Below, piece after piece: positions 17,257 to 25,553 of a stretch of 64,000 nucleotides of DNA. The position numbers and the translations under genes were made by a program. The first letter of the stretch is position 1; every line of letters begins with the position of its first letter. This stretch comes from Anaerosalibacter massiliensis (GTDB lineage Bacteria > Bacillota > Clostridia > Tissierellales > Sporanaerobacteraceae), in NCBI GenBank assembly GCA_000751555.1, contig CCEZ01000004.1, forward strand, positions 26,975 to 90,974. Direction: 5' to 3'. Below the pieces are notes generated by a model. That model searched no databases. It saw nothing but the letters and a program-made list of their open reading frames with translations, and was not told where the DNA came from.

Positions 17257-18519
17257 ATGGCTAATTTTTTGTTTTCTAATGTAGATACCGTAGAACTTGC
17301 TAAAAAATATAAAACACCACTTTATGTGGTTTCAGAAGATATAATACTAGAAAGATTTAATGAAATTAAAAAAGATTTTATAGAGAAACATGAAAATACA
17401 ATGGCAGTTTATGCGAGTAAAGCTTTCCTTACCAAAGAAATGGCACGAATTGTAAAAAGAGAAGGTTTGGGAATGGATGTAGTTTCAGGTGGAGAACTTT
17501 ATACTGCTATAAAAGTAGATTTTCCTATGGAAAAAATAGTTTTCCATGGAAATAATAAAACTTTAGATGAGATAGAAATGGCAGTAAAATACAATGTAGG
17601 AAGAATAGTAGTCGACAATTTTTATGAATTAGAACTACTAGACAAAATGGCTAGTAAGTATAAGAAAAAAGTGAATATACTATTTAGAATAACACCTGGA
17701 GTTAATAGTCATACTCACAAATATATAAGGACTGGTCAGGTAGATTCTAAATTTGGAGTTCCATTGAATGAAAATATAATTTATGAAGCTATATTAAAAG
17801 CTATAAATTCGAATTATATAGAACTTAAAGGTTTTCATTTTCATATAGGTTCTCAACTTCAGGAAAGTGAAACTCATGTGAAATCTATTAAAGTTCTTAC
17901 TTCTTTAATGAAAGAAATAAAGGATGAACTAGGTTTTATAACTAAAGAATTAAATACTGGTGGAGGTTATGGTATTCATTACAATGGAAATGAATCAAGG
18001 AAACCTTTATCATATTTTACAGATGCTATGATGGAAGAGTTGGAAAAAGAATGTAGAAAATATAATTTAGAAAGGCCAAGAGTAGTTATTGAGCCAGGGA
18101 GATGGGTTGTAGGTGAGGCTGGAATCACACTTTATACAATAGGTTCAATAAAGAATATACCAAATGTTAGAACTTATGTAGGGATAGATGGAGGTATGCC
18201 AGATAATCCAAGGCCAAGTCTATATGATGCTCAATATGAGGCTTTAATTGCAAATAAAGTAGATGAAGAAATTACAGATATAGTTACAATTGCAGGTAAA
18301 TGTTGTGAATCTGGAGATATACTTATTTGGGATTTAAAGACTCCTCATATAGAGGCAGGAGATATATTAGCAGTACTTTCTACAGGTGCTTATAACTATT
18401 CTATGGCAAGCAATTATAATAGAATACCAAGACCAGCTGTGGTAATGATTTCTAAGGGAAATGATAGATTGATAGTGAAAAGAGAGACCTATGATGATAT
18501 ACTAAGAAATGAGATATGA
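17257..18519 (+). CDS. lysA: Diaminopimelate decarboxylase
   Basis: This PLP enzyme removes CO2 from meso-diaminopimelate to give L-lysine. The TIM-barrel half carries the PLP Lys in VYASKAFL, then HFHIGSQL and the phosphate loop NTGGGYGIHY. The C-terminal half has EPGRWVVGEAG and the active-site CCESGD from the partner subunit. Its 420 residues are normal for the family. GGGAG precedes ATG 17257. It overlaps the region of the next gene, dapF, which makes its substrate. No other lysine-pathway gene is in the window. Confidence 0.93.
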   Translation: MANFLFSNVDTVELAKKYKTPLYVVSEDIILERFNEIKKDFIEKHENTMAVYASKAFLTKEMARIVKREGLGMDVVSGGELYTAIKVDFPMEKIVFHGNNKTLDEIEMAVKYNVGRIVVDNFYELELLDKMASKYKKKVNILFRITPGVNSHTHKYIRTGQVDSKFGVPLNENIIYEAILKAINSNYIELKGFHFHIGSQLQESETHVKSIKVLTSLMKEIKDELGFITKELNTGGGYGIHYNGNESRKPLSYFTDAMMEELEKECRKYNLERPRVVIEPGRWVVGEAGITLYTIGSIKNIPNVRTYVGIDGGMPDNPRPSLYDAQYEALIANKVDEEITDIVTIAGKCCESGDILIWDLKTPHIEAGDILAVLSTGAYNYSMASNYNRIPRPAVVMISKGNDRLIVKRETYDDILRNEI

Positions 18520-18542
18520 AATTAACGTGGATAGGTGATAAT

Positions 18543-19379
18543 ATGAAATTTACTAAAATGGTAGCTGCTGGTAATGATTTTGTATTATATAATGGATTTG
18601 AGTATAATATAAATAATTATAGCAATTTAGCTATAAAAAGCTGCGATAGGCATTTTGGAATTGGTGCAGATGGTATAATGATATGTGAAGAGTCTGATAT
18701 AGCAGATATAAAAATGATTTATTATAACTCTGATGGCTCTAGAGGAGAAATGTGCGGGAATGGTATAAGATGTTTTTCAAAATATGTATATGAAAATGAT
18801 ATAATAGATAAAAAGATTTTTACTATCGAAACATTAGCAGGTATAAAAACTATATGTTTAGAGATTAATGAAAAAGATATTGTTGAGATTATAAAGGTTG
18901 ATATGGGAAAACCCATATTTGCAAGTAATAAAATACCTGTTAATATAGATAGTAATGAAGTGTTATTAGAAAATATAGTTATAGATGGAGTAGGTATAAC
19001 ATTTTCTGCAGTGTTAGTAGGTGTCCCACATATAGTTATATTTGTAGATGATGTAAGACATATAGATATAAATGGCTTAGGGAAAAAACTAGAAGTTCAT
19101 TCTATTTTCCCTAAAAAAACTAATGTAAACTTTGTAGAAATAGTAGATAGAAATAATATAAATATATATACTTGGGAACGAGGTGCAGGAAGAACTTTAG
19201 GATGTGGTACTGGTTCTTGTGCTGGAGTAGCATTAGGAAATAAATTAGGAAAATTAGATAAATTAGTAAATGTAAAGACAGAAGGTGGAGAGCTTCAAGT
19301 TGAGTTAAAAGACAATTATGAAATATACATGAAAGGAGAAGCTACTACTATTTATACTGGAGCAATGCTTGACCTATAA
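18543..19379 (+). CDS. dapF: Diaminopimelate epimerase
   Basis: The enzyme interconverts LL- and meso-diaminopimelate with two Cys acid/bases. Both are visible: MCGNGIRC in the first half and GCGTGSCAG in the second. ATAGGTGAT at 18530-18538 fits ATG 18543 better than the ATG at 18516, which lies inside lysA. The resulting 278 residues match the family. The pairing lysA-dapF provides lysine, while meso-diaminopimelate also feeds peptidoglycan. The third gene of the operon is a dicarboxylate/amino-acid symporter. Confidence 0.93.
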   Translation: MKFTKMVAAGNDFVLYNGFEYNINNYSNLAIKSCDRHFGIGADGIMICEESDIADIKMIYYNSDGSRGEMCGNGIRCFSKYVYENDIIDKKIFTIETLAGIKTICLEINEKDIVEIIKVDMGKPIFASNKIPVNIDSNEVLLENIVIDGVGITFSAVLVGVPHIVIFVDDVRHIDINGLGKKLEVHSIFPKKTNVNFVEIVDRNNINIYTWERGAGRTLGCGTGSCAGVALGNKLGKLDKLVNVKTEGGELQVELKDNYEIYMKGEATTIYTGAMLDL

Positions 19380-19411
19380 AAAAACAATAAAATATAAGAG
19401 GTGAAGTATTG

Positions 19412-20665
19412 ATGGAAAATAGCAGAAAAAAAGGTTTTTGGTATTACTATAAGTTCCCAATCATATTATTATCATCTATAATATTAGGCTGTATAATAGG
19501 ACTAATAATGGGAGAGAAGGCTTCTGTACTTAAGCCCTTTGGAGATATATTCTTAAATGCCATGTTCACTATAGTAGTACCACTTGTTTTTGTAACTATC
19601 ACTAGTGCTGTATCTAGTATGGCAGATATGAGAAGACTAGGGAAGATTTTAGGGAGTATGCTATTAGTTTTTGTAATTACAGGACTTATTGCTTCTATAA
19701 TAATGATAACAGTTGTAAATATTTTTCCTCCTGCTAAGGGAGTTCATATTGAAATGCCAAAGGCGGAGGAAATTGAACCACTAAAAACTTCTGAGCAAAT
19801 AGTTGCAGCAATAACTGTAACTGATTTTACAGAACTTATTTCAAGAAAGAATATGCTTCCACTAATTATCTTTTCTATATTTTTTGGATTATGTGTAGGA
19901 TTAATAGGAGAAAAAGGACAGAAAATAGCAGAAGGATTAAACATATTATCAGAAGTTTTTCTCAAAATGGTTTCAATTATTATGTACTATGCTCCAATTG
20001 GACTGGGAGCATATTTTGCAGCATTAATTGGAACATTTGGTCCAGAGCTTCTAGGTTCTTATGCTAGAGCTATGGTTATCTACTATCCAATCTGTATAGT
20101 ATATTTCTTTGTAGCTTTTTCTTTGTATTCATATTTTGCAGGAGGTATAAATGGAGTTAAATTGTATTTTAAAACTATATTCCCAGTAGCTATAACTTCT
20201 TTGGCAACTCAAAGTAGTGTTGCATCACTACCTGTAAACTTAGATGCTGCGAGAAAAATGGGTGTACCTAAAGATGTTAGAGATATAGTCATTCCTATAG
20301 GGGCTACAGCTCATATGGATGGCTCTTGTTTAAGTGCTATACTCAAAATTTCCTTTATGTTTGGAATATTTGATATGCCTTTTAAAGGAATAGGAACTTA
20401 TCTCACAGCTATAATAATTTCAATACTAAGTGGAGTAGTTATGTCCGGAGTCCCAGGTGGTGGACTTATTGGAGAAATGCTTATTGTTAATCTCTATGGT
20501 TTTCCAGCAGAGGCCTTTCCTATTATAGCTACTATAGGTTATTTGGTGGATCCACCTGCAACTATGATAAATGTAACAGGAGATTCACTAGCATCTATGA
20601 TGGTTACAAGAATTATTGAAGGAAAGGATTGGATGAAGAAAAGTCTTACAGCAAATGAAGACTAA
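19412..20665 (+). CDS. Dicarboxylate/amino acid:cation symporter (DAACS)
   Basis: This multi-pass membrane carrier moves glutamate, aspartate, C4-dicarboxylates or neutral amino acids with Na+ or H+. Family hallmarks are the serine-rich hairpin ATQSSVASLPVN, the re-entrant GATAHMDG, the second hairpin SGVPGGG and NVTGDSLAS in the last membrane segment. AAGAGGTGA precedes ATG 19412. A 32-base gap from dapF and a terminator afterwards suggest co-transcription with lysA-dapF. The exact substrate is not evident. Confidence 0.88.
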   Translation: MENSRKKGFWYYYKFPIILLSSIILGCIIGLIMGEKASVLKPFGDIFLNAMFTIVVPLVFVTITSAVSSMADMRRLGKILGSMLLVFVITGLIASIIMITVVNIFPPAKGVHIEMPKAEEIEPLKTSEQIVAAITVTDFTELISRKNMLPLIIFSIFFGLCVGLIGEKGQKIAEGLNILSEVFLKMVSIIMYYAPIGLGAYFAALIGTFGPELLGSYARAMVIYYPICIVYFFVAFSLYSYFAGGINGVKLYFKTIFPVAITSLATQSSVASLPVNLDAARKMGVPKDVRDIVIPIGATAHMDGSCLSAILKISFMFGIFDMPFKGIGTYLTAIIISILSGVVMSGVPGGGLIGEMLIVNLYGFPAEAFPIIATIGYLVDPPATMINVTGDSLASMMVTRIIEGKDWMKKSLTANED

Positions 20666-20666
20666 G

Positions 20667-20695
20667 ACCCTGATATATTAAATACCAGGGTTTTG
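20667..20695. terminator. Terminator between symporter and feoB
   Basis: ACCCTG and CAGGGT pair around an AT loop, followed by TTTTG. It lies between convergent genes and may serve both. Confidence 0.65.
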
Positions 20696-20696
20696 A

Positions 20697-22814
20697 TTAA
20701 ATAAAACTATAAATAAATTTTCCGACTATATTTATTATAAATGTAGCTAGTACTGCCACTACAGTAGTTAAAAGAAAGGTAAAGGCAGGCCATTTTCTTC
20801 CTCCTGTTTCTTTTTTAATAGTTAAGAGAGTAGTTCCACAGGGGAAATGTAGTAGAGAAAAAATCATGAAATTAAGGCCAGTTATAAAAGTCCAACCATT
20901 ATTTAATAATAAGTTTTTTAATGTTTCTATATTTTCAAATTCAAGCATTGCTCCTTCTGACATATAGCTCATTATAAGTACAGGAAGTACTATTTCATTA
21001 GCAGGAAGTCCTAAAATAAATGCCATTAAAATATGCCCATCTAATCCTAGTAGTGTTCCAAAAGGGTTTAGAAGGTTTGCAGTTCTATTTAAAATACTTA
21101 TTCCACCTATAGTTATATTTGCAAATATCCAAGTTATAGCTCCAGCTGGTATAGCTACGATTATAGCCCTGCTTAGTACAAAGAGTGTTCTATCTATAAG
21201 GCTTCTTATAAGTATAGGACCTATTTGTGGTCTTCTATATGGAGGTAGTTCCAAAGTAAATGAAGAAGGTACTCCTTTTAAGAAAGTTTTAGATAAAAAT
21301 TTAGATATAAATAATGTAAATAATATACCTATTATTACAACAGATACTACAGATATAGCTGCTAAAATTGAACTATATTTTTTATTTACTAATCTTCCAA
21401 TGAATATAGTTGACATGGCTATTATTATTGGGAAACGTCCATTACAAGGGACAAAATTATTAGTTATTATAGCAATAAGTCGTTCCCTTGGAGAATCTAT
21501 GATACGACAAGCAATAACTCCTGCAGCATTGCATCCAAATCCCATGCTCATAGTCAAAGCTTGTTTTCCATGGGTTCCAGACTTTCTAAAAGAGTTGTCA
21601 AGATTGAAAGCCACTCTAGGTAAATAGCCTAAGTCCTCAAGTAAAGTAAATAATGGAAAGAATATTGCCATTGGTGGTAGCATAACAGATATAACCCAAG
21701 CAAGGGTCCTATATACCCCTAAAACTAGTATTCCATATAGCCAATCAGCTACATCCCATTTAGTGAAAAGATAAGTCAGTTTGTCTTCAAAGCTAAAAAA
21801 AGCTTTTGCTAACAATTCAGATGGATAATTTGCACCTACTATAGTTATCCAAAATATAAGCCCTAGCAAAATAATCATAATAGGATAACCAGTTATTTTA
21901 CTTGTAAGTATATCATCTAGTTTTTTATCCCAATTAACTTTTCTATTGTCTTCTATTGTAACTACTTCATTTGATATTTTCTCTGCATTTTCGTATATAG
22001 TAGTTACAATGCTATCATCTATATTCTCATGTTTTTTAATAATGTTTTCAATTTTATTTAATGGTTCATCAGTAAATCCATGTTCTATTAAAAAAGTTTT
22101 TAATTCTTTTTTTATATTTTCATCTCCATCTATTAACCTAAGAGATATCCATCTTATATTTTGACTTTTGTTTAGATATGTAGAGAGGATATTTTCTATT
22201 TCATATATTGTATTTTCAACTTCGCTGCTATATTTTACTTTATTAGGACTGTAGCTATGTTTAGCATTATGAATAGTATTTAAAAGTTTTTCAACTCCTA
22301 TACCATCTCTTGCTACTGTAGGTATGACAGGTATTCCTAATTCTTTTTCTAACTTTTCTACATCAATTTTTATGCCTTTTCTTTTAGCTTCATCTATTAA
22401 ATTTAATGAAACTACTACATTATCAGTTATTTCCATTATTTGAAGTACTAAATTTAGATTTCTTTCAAGGGAAGTGGAGTCTACCACTACTATTGTTATT
22501 TCTGGTTTTCCAAAACAAATAAAATCTCTCGCAATTTCTTCTTCTTGGGAATTTGCAAATATTGAATAAGTTCCTGGTAAATCTACTAATAAAAAATCTT
22601 CATCTCCATAGTGAAAGGTACCCCTGGCATTGGCTACAGTCTTTCCAGGCCAATTTCCTGTGTGTTGTTTTAAACCTGTAAGATAATTAAATAATGTACT
22701 CTTTCCAGTATTAGGATTTCCAGCTAATGCTATGACAGTATGATTTACTTCTTTTTCCACTATATATTCATCTTTAATTAAAGCTAATCCACTAGACTCA
22801 TGAGAAAGTCCCAT
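20697..22814 (-). CDS. feoB: Ferrous iron transporter FeoB
   Basis: This is the inner-membrane Fe(II) uptake protein. The cytoplasmic G domain at the N-terminus shows GNPNTGKST (G1), DLPGTYS (G3) and NLID (G4), followed by the helical spacer and a core of about ten membrane segments with Gate motifs (FGCNAAGV near the middle and a later HFPCGTTL). Its 705 residues are normal. FeoA lies 16 bases upstream on the same strand. The short gap to divergent cotJ leaves about 160 bases for promoters. Confidence 0.95.
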   Translation of the reverse strand: MGLSHESSGLALIKDEYIVEKEVNHTVIALAGNPNTGKSTLFNYLTGLKQHTGNWPGKTVANARGTFHYGDEDFLLVDLPGTYSIFANSQEEEIARDFICFGKPEITIVVVDSTSLERNLNLVLQIMEITDNVVVSLNLIDEAKRKGIKIDVEKLEKELGIPVIPTVARDGIGVEKLLNTIHNAKHSYSPNKVKYSSEVENTIYEIENILSTYLNKSQNIRWISLRLIDGDENIKKELKTFLIEHGFTDEPLNKIENIIKKHENIDDSIVTTIYENAEKISNEVVTIEDNRKVNWDKKLDDILTSKITGYPIMIILLGLIFWITIVGANYPSELLAKAFFSFEDKLTYLFTKWDVADWLYGILVLGVYRTLAWVISVMLPPMAIFFPLFTLLEDLGYLPRVAFNLDNSFRKSGTHGKQALTMSMGFGCNAAGVIACRIIDSPRERLIAIITNNFVPCNGRFPIIIAMSTIFIGRLVNKKYSSILAAISVVSVVIIGILFTLFISKFLSKTFLKGVPSSFTLELPPYRRPQIGPILIRSLIDRTLFVLSRAIIVAIPAGAITWIFANITIGGISILNRTANLLNPFGTLLGLDGHILMAFILGLPANEIVLPVLIMSYMSEGAMLEFENIETLKNLLLNNGWTFITGLNFMIFSLLHFPCGTTLLTIKKETGGRKWPAFTFLLTTVVAVLATFIINIVGKFIYSFI

Positions 22815-22830
22815 AAAAAAACCTCCAGTC

Positions 22831-23076
22831 TTATAATATAGTTATTAAAATCTCTTCAGCTTCTTCCTTTCTAAGGGCAATAACAGTTCCCCTTATATTA
22901 AAGGCAATCGGATTGCCTGAAGGACTTACTCTTTCATTTCTTATAATAGTATTTGGTGTAATTCCTAAATCTAAAAGTCTCCTCCTTTTAGATTTTTTAC
23001 ATATTAGATTTATAACTTTACCAGATTTTCCTACTGGCAAATTTTTAAGAGAAATAATATTATCTGAATTTTCCAT
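22831..23076 (-). CDS. feoA: Ferrous iron transport protein FeoA
   Basis: This small cytoplasmic SH3-like protein helps FeoB. The core reads LKNLPVGKSGKVINL, then RRRLLDLGITPNT and AFNIRGTVIALRKEEAEEI. On the minus strand AAGGAGG precedes the ATG at 23074-23076, so the start is there rather than at 23109, giving 81 residues. Directly upstream of feoB in the same transcript. Confidence 0.92.
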   Translation of the reverse strand: MENSDNIISLKNLPVGKSGKVINLICKKSKRRRLLDLGITPNTIIRNERVSPSGNPIAFNIRGTVIALRKEEAEEILITIL

Positions 23077-23236
23077 AAAAAACCTCCTTAAAAAATCCCA
23101 CTTTTCCAAACTACTCTAGAATTAGTATATGTACCATATGAAAAAAAGTTCTTTAATATTTAAGAAGCAGATATGAACCTTTTTATATTTGAAGCGTAAT
23201 ATATTATTGTAAATAAAAAAATAGGAGGCTTGAAAA

Positions 23237-23395
23237 ATGAGAAGTGGATCAAGAAGACAAGAATATTGTTTAGCAAGAGCCTATGTACCTTTTCAAATTA
23301 TGGATCAAGTATATAATCCTAGAGAAGCATTGAAAAAGGGTACACTTTTCCCAGATCTGTATATGGCATGTGGATATGAGAATAGACGTTATTAA
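23237..23395 (+). CDS. cotJA: Spore coat protein CotJA
   Basis: A 52-residue frame from ATG 23237 follows an AGGAGG site. It contains LARAYVPFQIMDQVYNPREA and LFPDLYMACGY, the recognisable CotJA pattern in which PEEAL..GTLFPELY is conserved. CotJA is needed to build CotJC into the inner spore coat. First gene of cotJABC, divergent from feoAB. Confidence 0.9.
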   Translation: MRSGSRRQEYCLARAYVPFQIMDQVYNPREALKKGTLFPDLYMACGYENRRY

Positions 23396-23408
23396 TGGAG
23401 GTGTTTTT

Positions 23409-23669
23409 GTGAATAGAGAACAAGTTTGTTTATTAAAGGAAATTATGGAGATAAGTTTTGTACTAGATGAGACGGCACTTTATTTAGATACTCATCCAAA
23501 TGATGAGAAGGCATTAAGACTTCACAATAGTTATGCTCAAAGATATAGTGAGATGGTATCACTATATGAAGCTAAATATGGACCTATGAAAAATCATAGT
23601 ATGAGTCAATATCCATGGGCATATATAAATGATCCTTGGCCTTGGGAATTTGACTATAGTTTATGTTAA
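23409..23669 (+). CDS. cotJB: Spore coat protein CotJB
   Basis: GTG 23409, six bases after GGAGGTG, gives 86 residues that begin MNREQVCLLKEIMEISFVLDE, as other CotJB proteins do. The conserved LYLDTHPNDEKAL and the C-terminal PWAYINDPWPWEFDY are present. The longer frame from 23370 overlaps cotJA and has no support. It sits between cotJA and cotJC with short gaps. Confidence 0.9.
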   Translation: MNREQVCLLKEIMEISFVLDETALYLDTHPNDEKALRLHNSYAQRYSEMVSLYEAKYGPMKNHSMSQYPWAYINDPWPWEFDYSLC

Positions 23670-23683
23670 AGGAGGTATAGTAT

Positions 23684-24256
23684 ATGTGGATTTATGAAAA
23701 GAAATTGCAGTATCCAGTAGTAGTAGATACATGTAACCCAACTTTGGCAGCCATGCTTTTGGAACAATTTGGAGGAGCTGATGGTGAACTATCAGCAGGA
23801 ATTAGGTATTTAACTCAAAGATGGACTATGCCTACTAATAAAGCCAAAGGATTATTAACAGATATCGGTACTGAAGAAATGGCTCATTGGGAGATTGTAG
23901 GAACTTTAGCTTGGAAATTGGTAAAAGATGCTTCAGTGGAACAAATTAAAGGTACACCTTTTGAAGCTCATTATGTAAATCATGGAAAGAGTCCATTTCC
24001 ACACGATGCAGCTGGTGCTCCTTGGACTGCTAGCTATATACAATCTAAAGGAGATCCAATAGCAGATTTACATGAAGATATGGCAGCGGAACAAAAAGCA
24101 AGAGCTACTTATGAATGGTTGATTAGTATAAGTGATGATCCTGGTGTTACAGATACATTAAGATTTTTAAGGCAGAGGGAAATAGTACATTTTCAAAGAT
24201 TCGGAGAAGCTCTAAGAATAGTACAAGAAGAACTAGATAGTAAGAAATTTTATTAG
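23684..24256 (+). CDS. cotJC: Spore coat manganese catalase CotJC
   Basis: This 190-residue protein is homologous to dimanganese catalases and part of the spore coat. Metal-ligand helices are visible in DIGTEEMAHWEIVGTLAWKL and RQREIVHFQRFGEAL, with an earlier Glu near ELSAGIRYL. AAAGGAGG precedes ATG 23684. Last gene of the operon; the stop lies inside the terminator stem. Confidence 0.92.
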   Translation: MWIYEKKLQYPVVVDTCNPTLAAMLLEQFGGADGELSAGIRYLTQRWTMPTNKAKGLLTDIGTEEMAHWEIVGTLAWKLVKDASVEQIKGTPFEAHYVNHGKSPFPHDAAGAPWTASYIQSKGDPIADLHEDMAAEQKARATYEWLISISDDPGVTDTLRFLRQREIVHFQRFGEALRIVQEELDSKKFY

Positions 24257-24285
24257 CCTCAAACTTTGAGGCTAATTTCTATTTA
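24253..24285 (+). terminator. Terminator of cotJABC
   Basis: TTAGCCTC and GAGGCTAA form a hairpin around AAACTTT, followed by TTTCTATTT. A nearly identical hairpin with a compensated base pair occurs 510 bases later. Confidence 0.8.
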
Positions 24286-24299
24286 TATTATGAATATTA

Positions 24300-24740
24300 C
24301 TAGCTAAGCGGGTATTTCAAAAAAGTTTCCGATGTTGGGCACAAAACTCCAGTGACATAATAAGTTTAGGTCTAGCCAATCAAACTTAAATCAAAAGAGG
24401 TATTCATATAGATAGCAATAGCTTATTATATACAAAATAAAATTGTAAGTATAATATAGTATTTTTACTAGAGTCATGATAAATTATCTGTTTTATATAT
24501 TATTAAAATATTAAATAATTTAAATGTGTTATAATTTATATATAAATGTACTATAGGTTCTACGGAAATTAAGACGCCTGTTAAAAAGCAGAGAACCAAA
24601 AGCTATGCTTTTGTGTCAATCATTTTGTTTCTCTGCACAGATAGTAGGTTACGAGGTTAATGAAGCAGGAACTTTTAGTAGTGATGCTAGAAGCACGTGA
24701 CTTTAATCATATTAGATTCATAATAAAAAATATTAGATTT
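24300..24740 (+). mobile_element. Possible relic of an IS605-type element
   Basis: The 525-base gap 24257-24781 has no complete gene. Near 24400 there is AAAAGAGGTATTCATATAGATAGCAA, which resembles IS200/IS605-family ends (I cite its first part only). Between 24555 and 24705 an open frame ends in EVNEAGTFSSDARST, similar in style to TnpB C-termini. The same stretch folds: GCAGAGAA/TTCTCTGC with an inner CAAAAGC/GCTTTTG stem, and TGC/GCA near 24685. A decayed TnpB 3' end with its omega-RNA would explain both coding-like and structured features. A stand-alone structured RNA is the alternative. Confidence 0.35.
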
Positions 24741-24762
24741 TTAAGGATTTTTAAAAAAATTA

Positions 24763-24790
24763 TTAGCCCCAAACTTTGGGGCTAATCTTT
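24763..24790 (-). terminator. Terminator of the second SASP gene
   Basis: TTAGCCCC and GGGGCTAA pair around AAACTTT; on the minus strand a T-rich run follows. The hairpin overlaps the stop codon of the SASP gene. Confidence 0.75.
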
Positions 24791-24979
24791 ATCTATTAAA
24801 TTCTCTTCTCCCATTTCCACTAGTTTTCTAGTCATAATTCCACCAACTTTACCTGCATAAAATATGTTTTTAGTATTGTCAATGGATTTATCTAAAGTAG
24901 TATCAAGGCCTAGTTCTTGACTTATTTCAGCTTTAAATTGTTCAAGGCCAACTCTTGCGTTAGGATCAATTTTATCCAT
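24782..24979 (-). CDS. Small acid-soluble spore protein, alpha/beta type (diverged)
   Basis: The 65-residue product has the alpha/beta SASP plan: ARVGLEQFKAEISQELGL, then a Gly-containing turn (YAGKVGGIMTRKLVEMGEE). It is shorter and more acidic than the SASP at 16.7 kb, and the Gpr site reads AEIS rather than TEIA. AGGGAGG lies before the ATG at 24979. It could be a minor SASP of the type linked to spore heat resistance in clostridia; that role is a guess. Confidence 0.85.
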   Translation of the reverse strand: MDKIDPNARVGLEQFKAEISQELGLDTTLDKSIDNTKNIFYAGKVGGIMTRKLVEMGEENLIDKD

Positions 24980-25087
24980 TAAAATCCCTCCTTGTTTTAT
25001 CTGCCTGTATTATATTCTTAACCTTATAATTTAATTAAATACAAGGAATATAATAGTAAAATTTTAAAAAAAGGTATTATTGACTTC

Positions 25088-25117
25088 TATATTTATATAT
25101 TGTAATATATAAATATA
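25088..25117. promoter_or_regulatory. Palindromic operator upstream of arsR-type gene
   Basis: TATATTTATATATT and AATATATAAATATA form a perfect 14-base inverted repeat with a two-base spacer, 23 bases before the regulator start. ArsR-family repressors bind AT-rich dyads such as this, so it is probably an autoregulatory operator. Confidence 0.6.
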
Positions 25118-25140
25118 AAGATATAAAGAAGGTGTAAATA

Positions 25141-25416
25141 TTGGATATTGACAAGAATGTATTAGAAGAAAAGGCAGAAATTTTAAAAGCTATAGCTCAT
25201 CCAGGTAGACTTTGTATTGTAAGAAGATTATTAAAAGAAGGGGAAAAAAATGTAACAGAGATGCAAAGTTGTCTTGATGCACCTCAATCTACAGTTTCTC
25301 AACATTTATCTAGATTAAAAGCAGCAGGAATAATTGAAGGAAAAAGAGAAGGCACAGAAATATATTATAGTTTGATAAATGAAGATGTGAAAAAAATTAT
25401 TGAATCAATTTTTTAA
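25141..25416 (+). CDS. ArsR-family transcriptional regulator
   Basis: This 91-residue winged-helix repressor has EKAEILKAIAHPGRLCIVRR, MQSCLDAPQSTVSQHLSRLK (recognition helix) and GIIEGKREGTEIYYSL. The classical ELCVCDL metal site is not present; two Cys (about residues 25 and 44) are available. The downstream gene is a CoA-disulfide reductase-rhodanese-TusA fusion, so a thiol or persulfide signal, as in SqrR/BigR-like proteins, is a plausible inference. The start is TTG 25141 after AGAAGGTG. Confidence 0.85.
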   Translation: MDIDKNVLEEKAEILKAIAHPGRLCIVRRLLKEGEKNVTEMQSCLDAPQSTVSQHLSRLKAAGIIEGKREGTEIYYSLINEDVKKIIESIF

Positions 25417-25450
25417 GCTTAAAGTCGTCATATAATTAATAACTTCCATA

Positions 25451-25484
25451 TATTTATATATTATATTATTTGAATATATAAATA
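25451..25484. promoter_or_regulatory. Second palindromic operator upstream of the CoA-disulfide reductase gene
   Basis: TATTTATATATT and AATATATAAATA are 12-base arms spaced by 10 bases. The arm sequence is the same as in the operator at 25088-25117, which suggests that the ArsR-family protein controls both genes. Confidence 0.5.
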
Positions 25485-25553
25485 TATAAATATACAATAA
25501 GGAAGTTTTATTATCTAATATGCAAGTATTGTAATATAAAGGAGGAACCTTAA

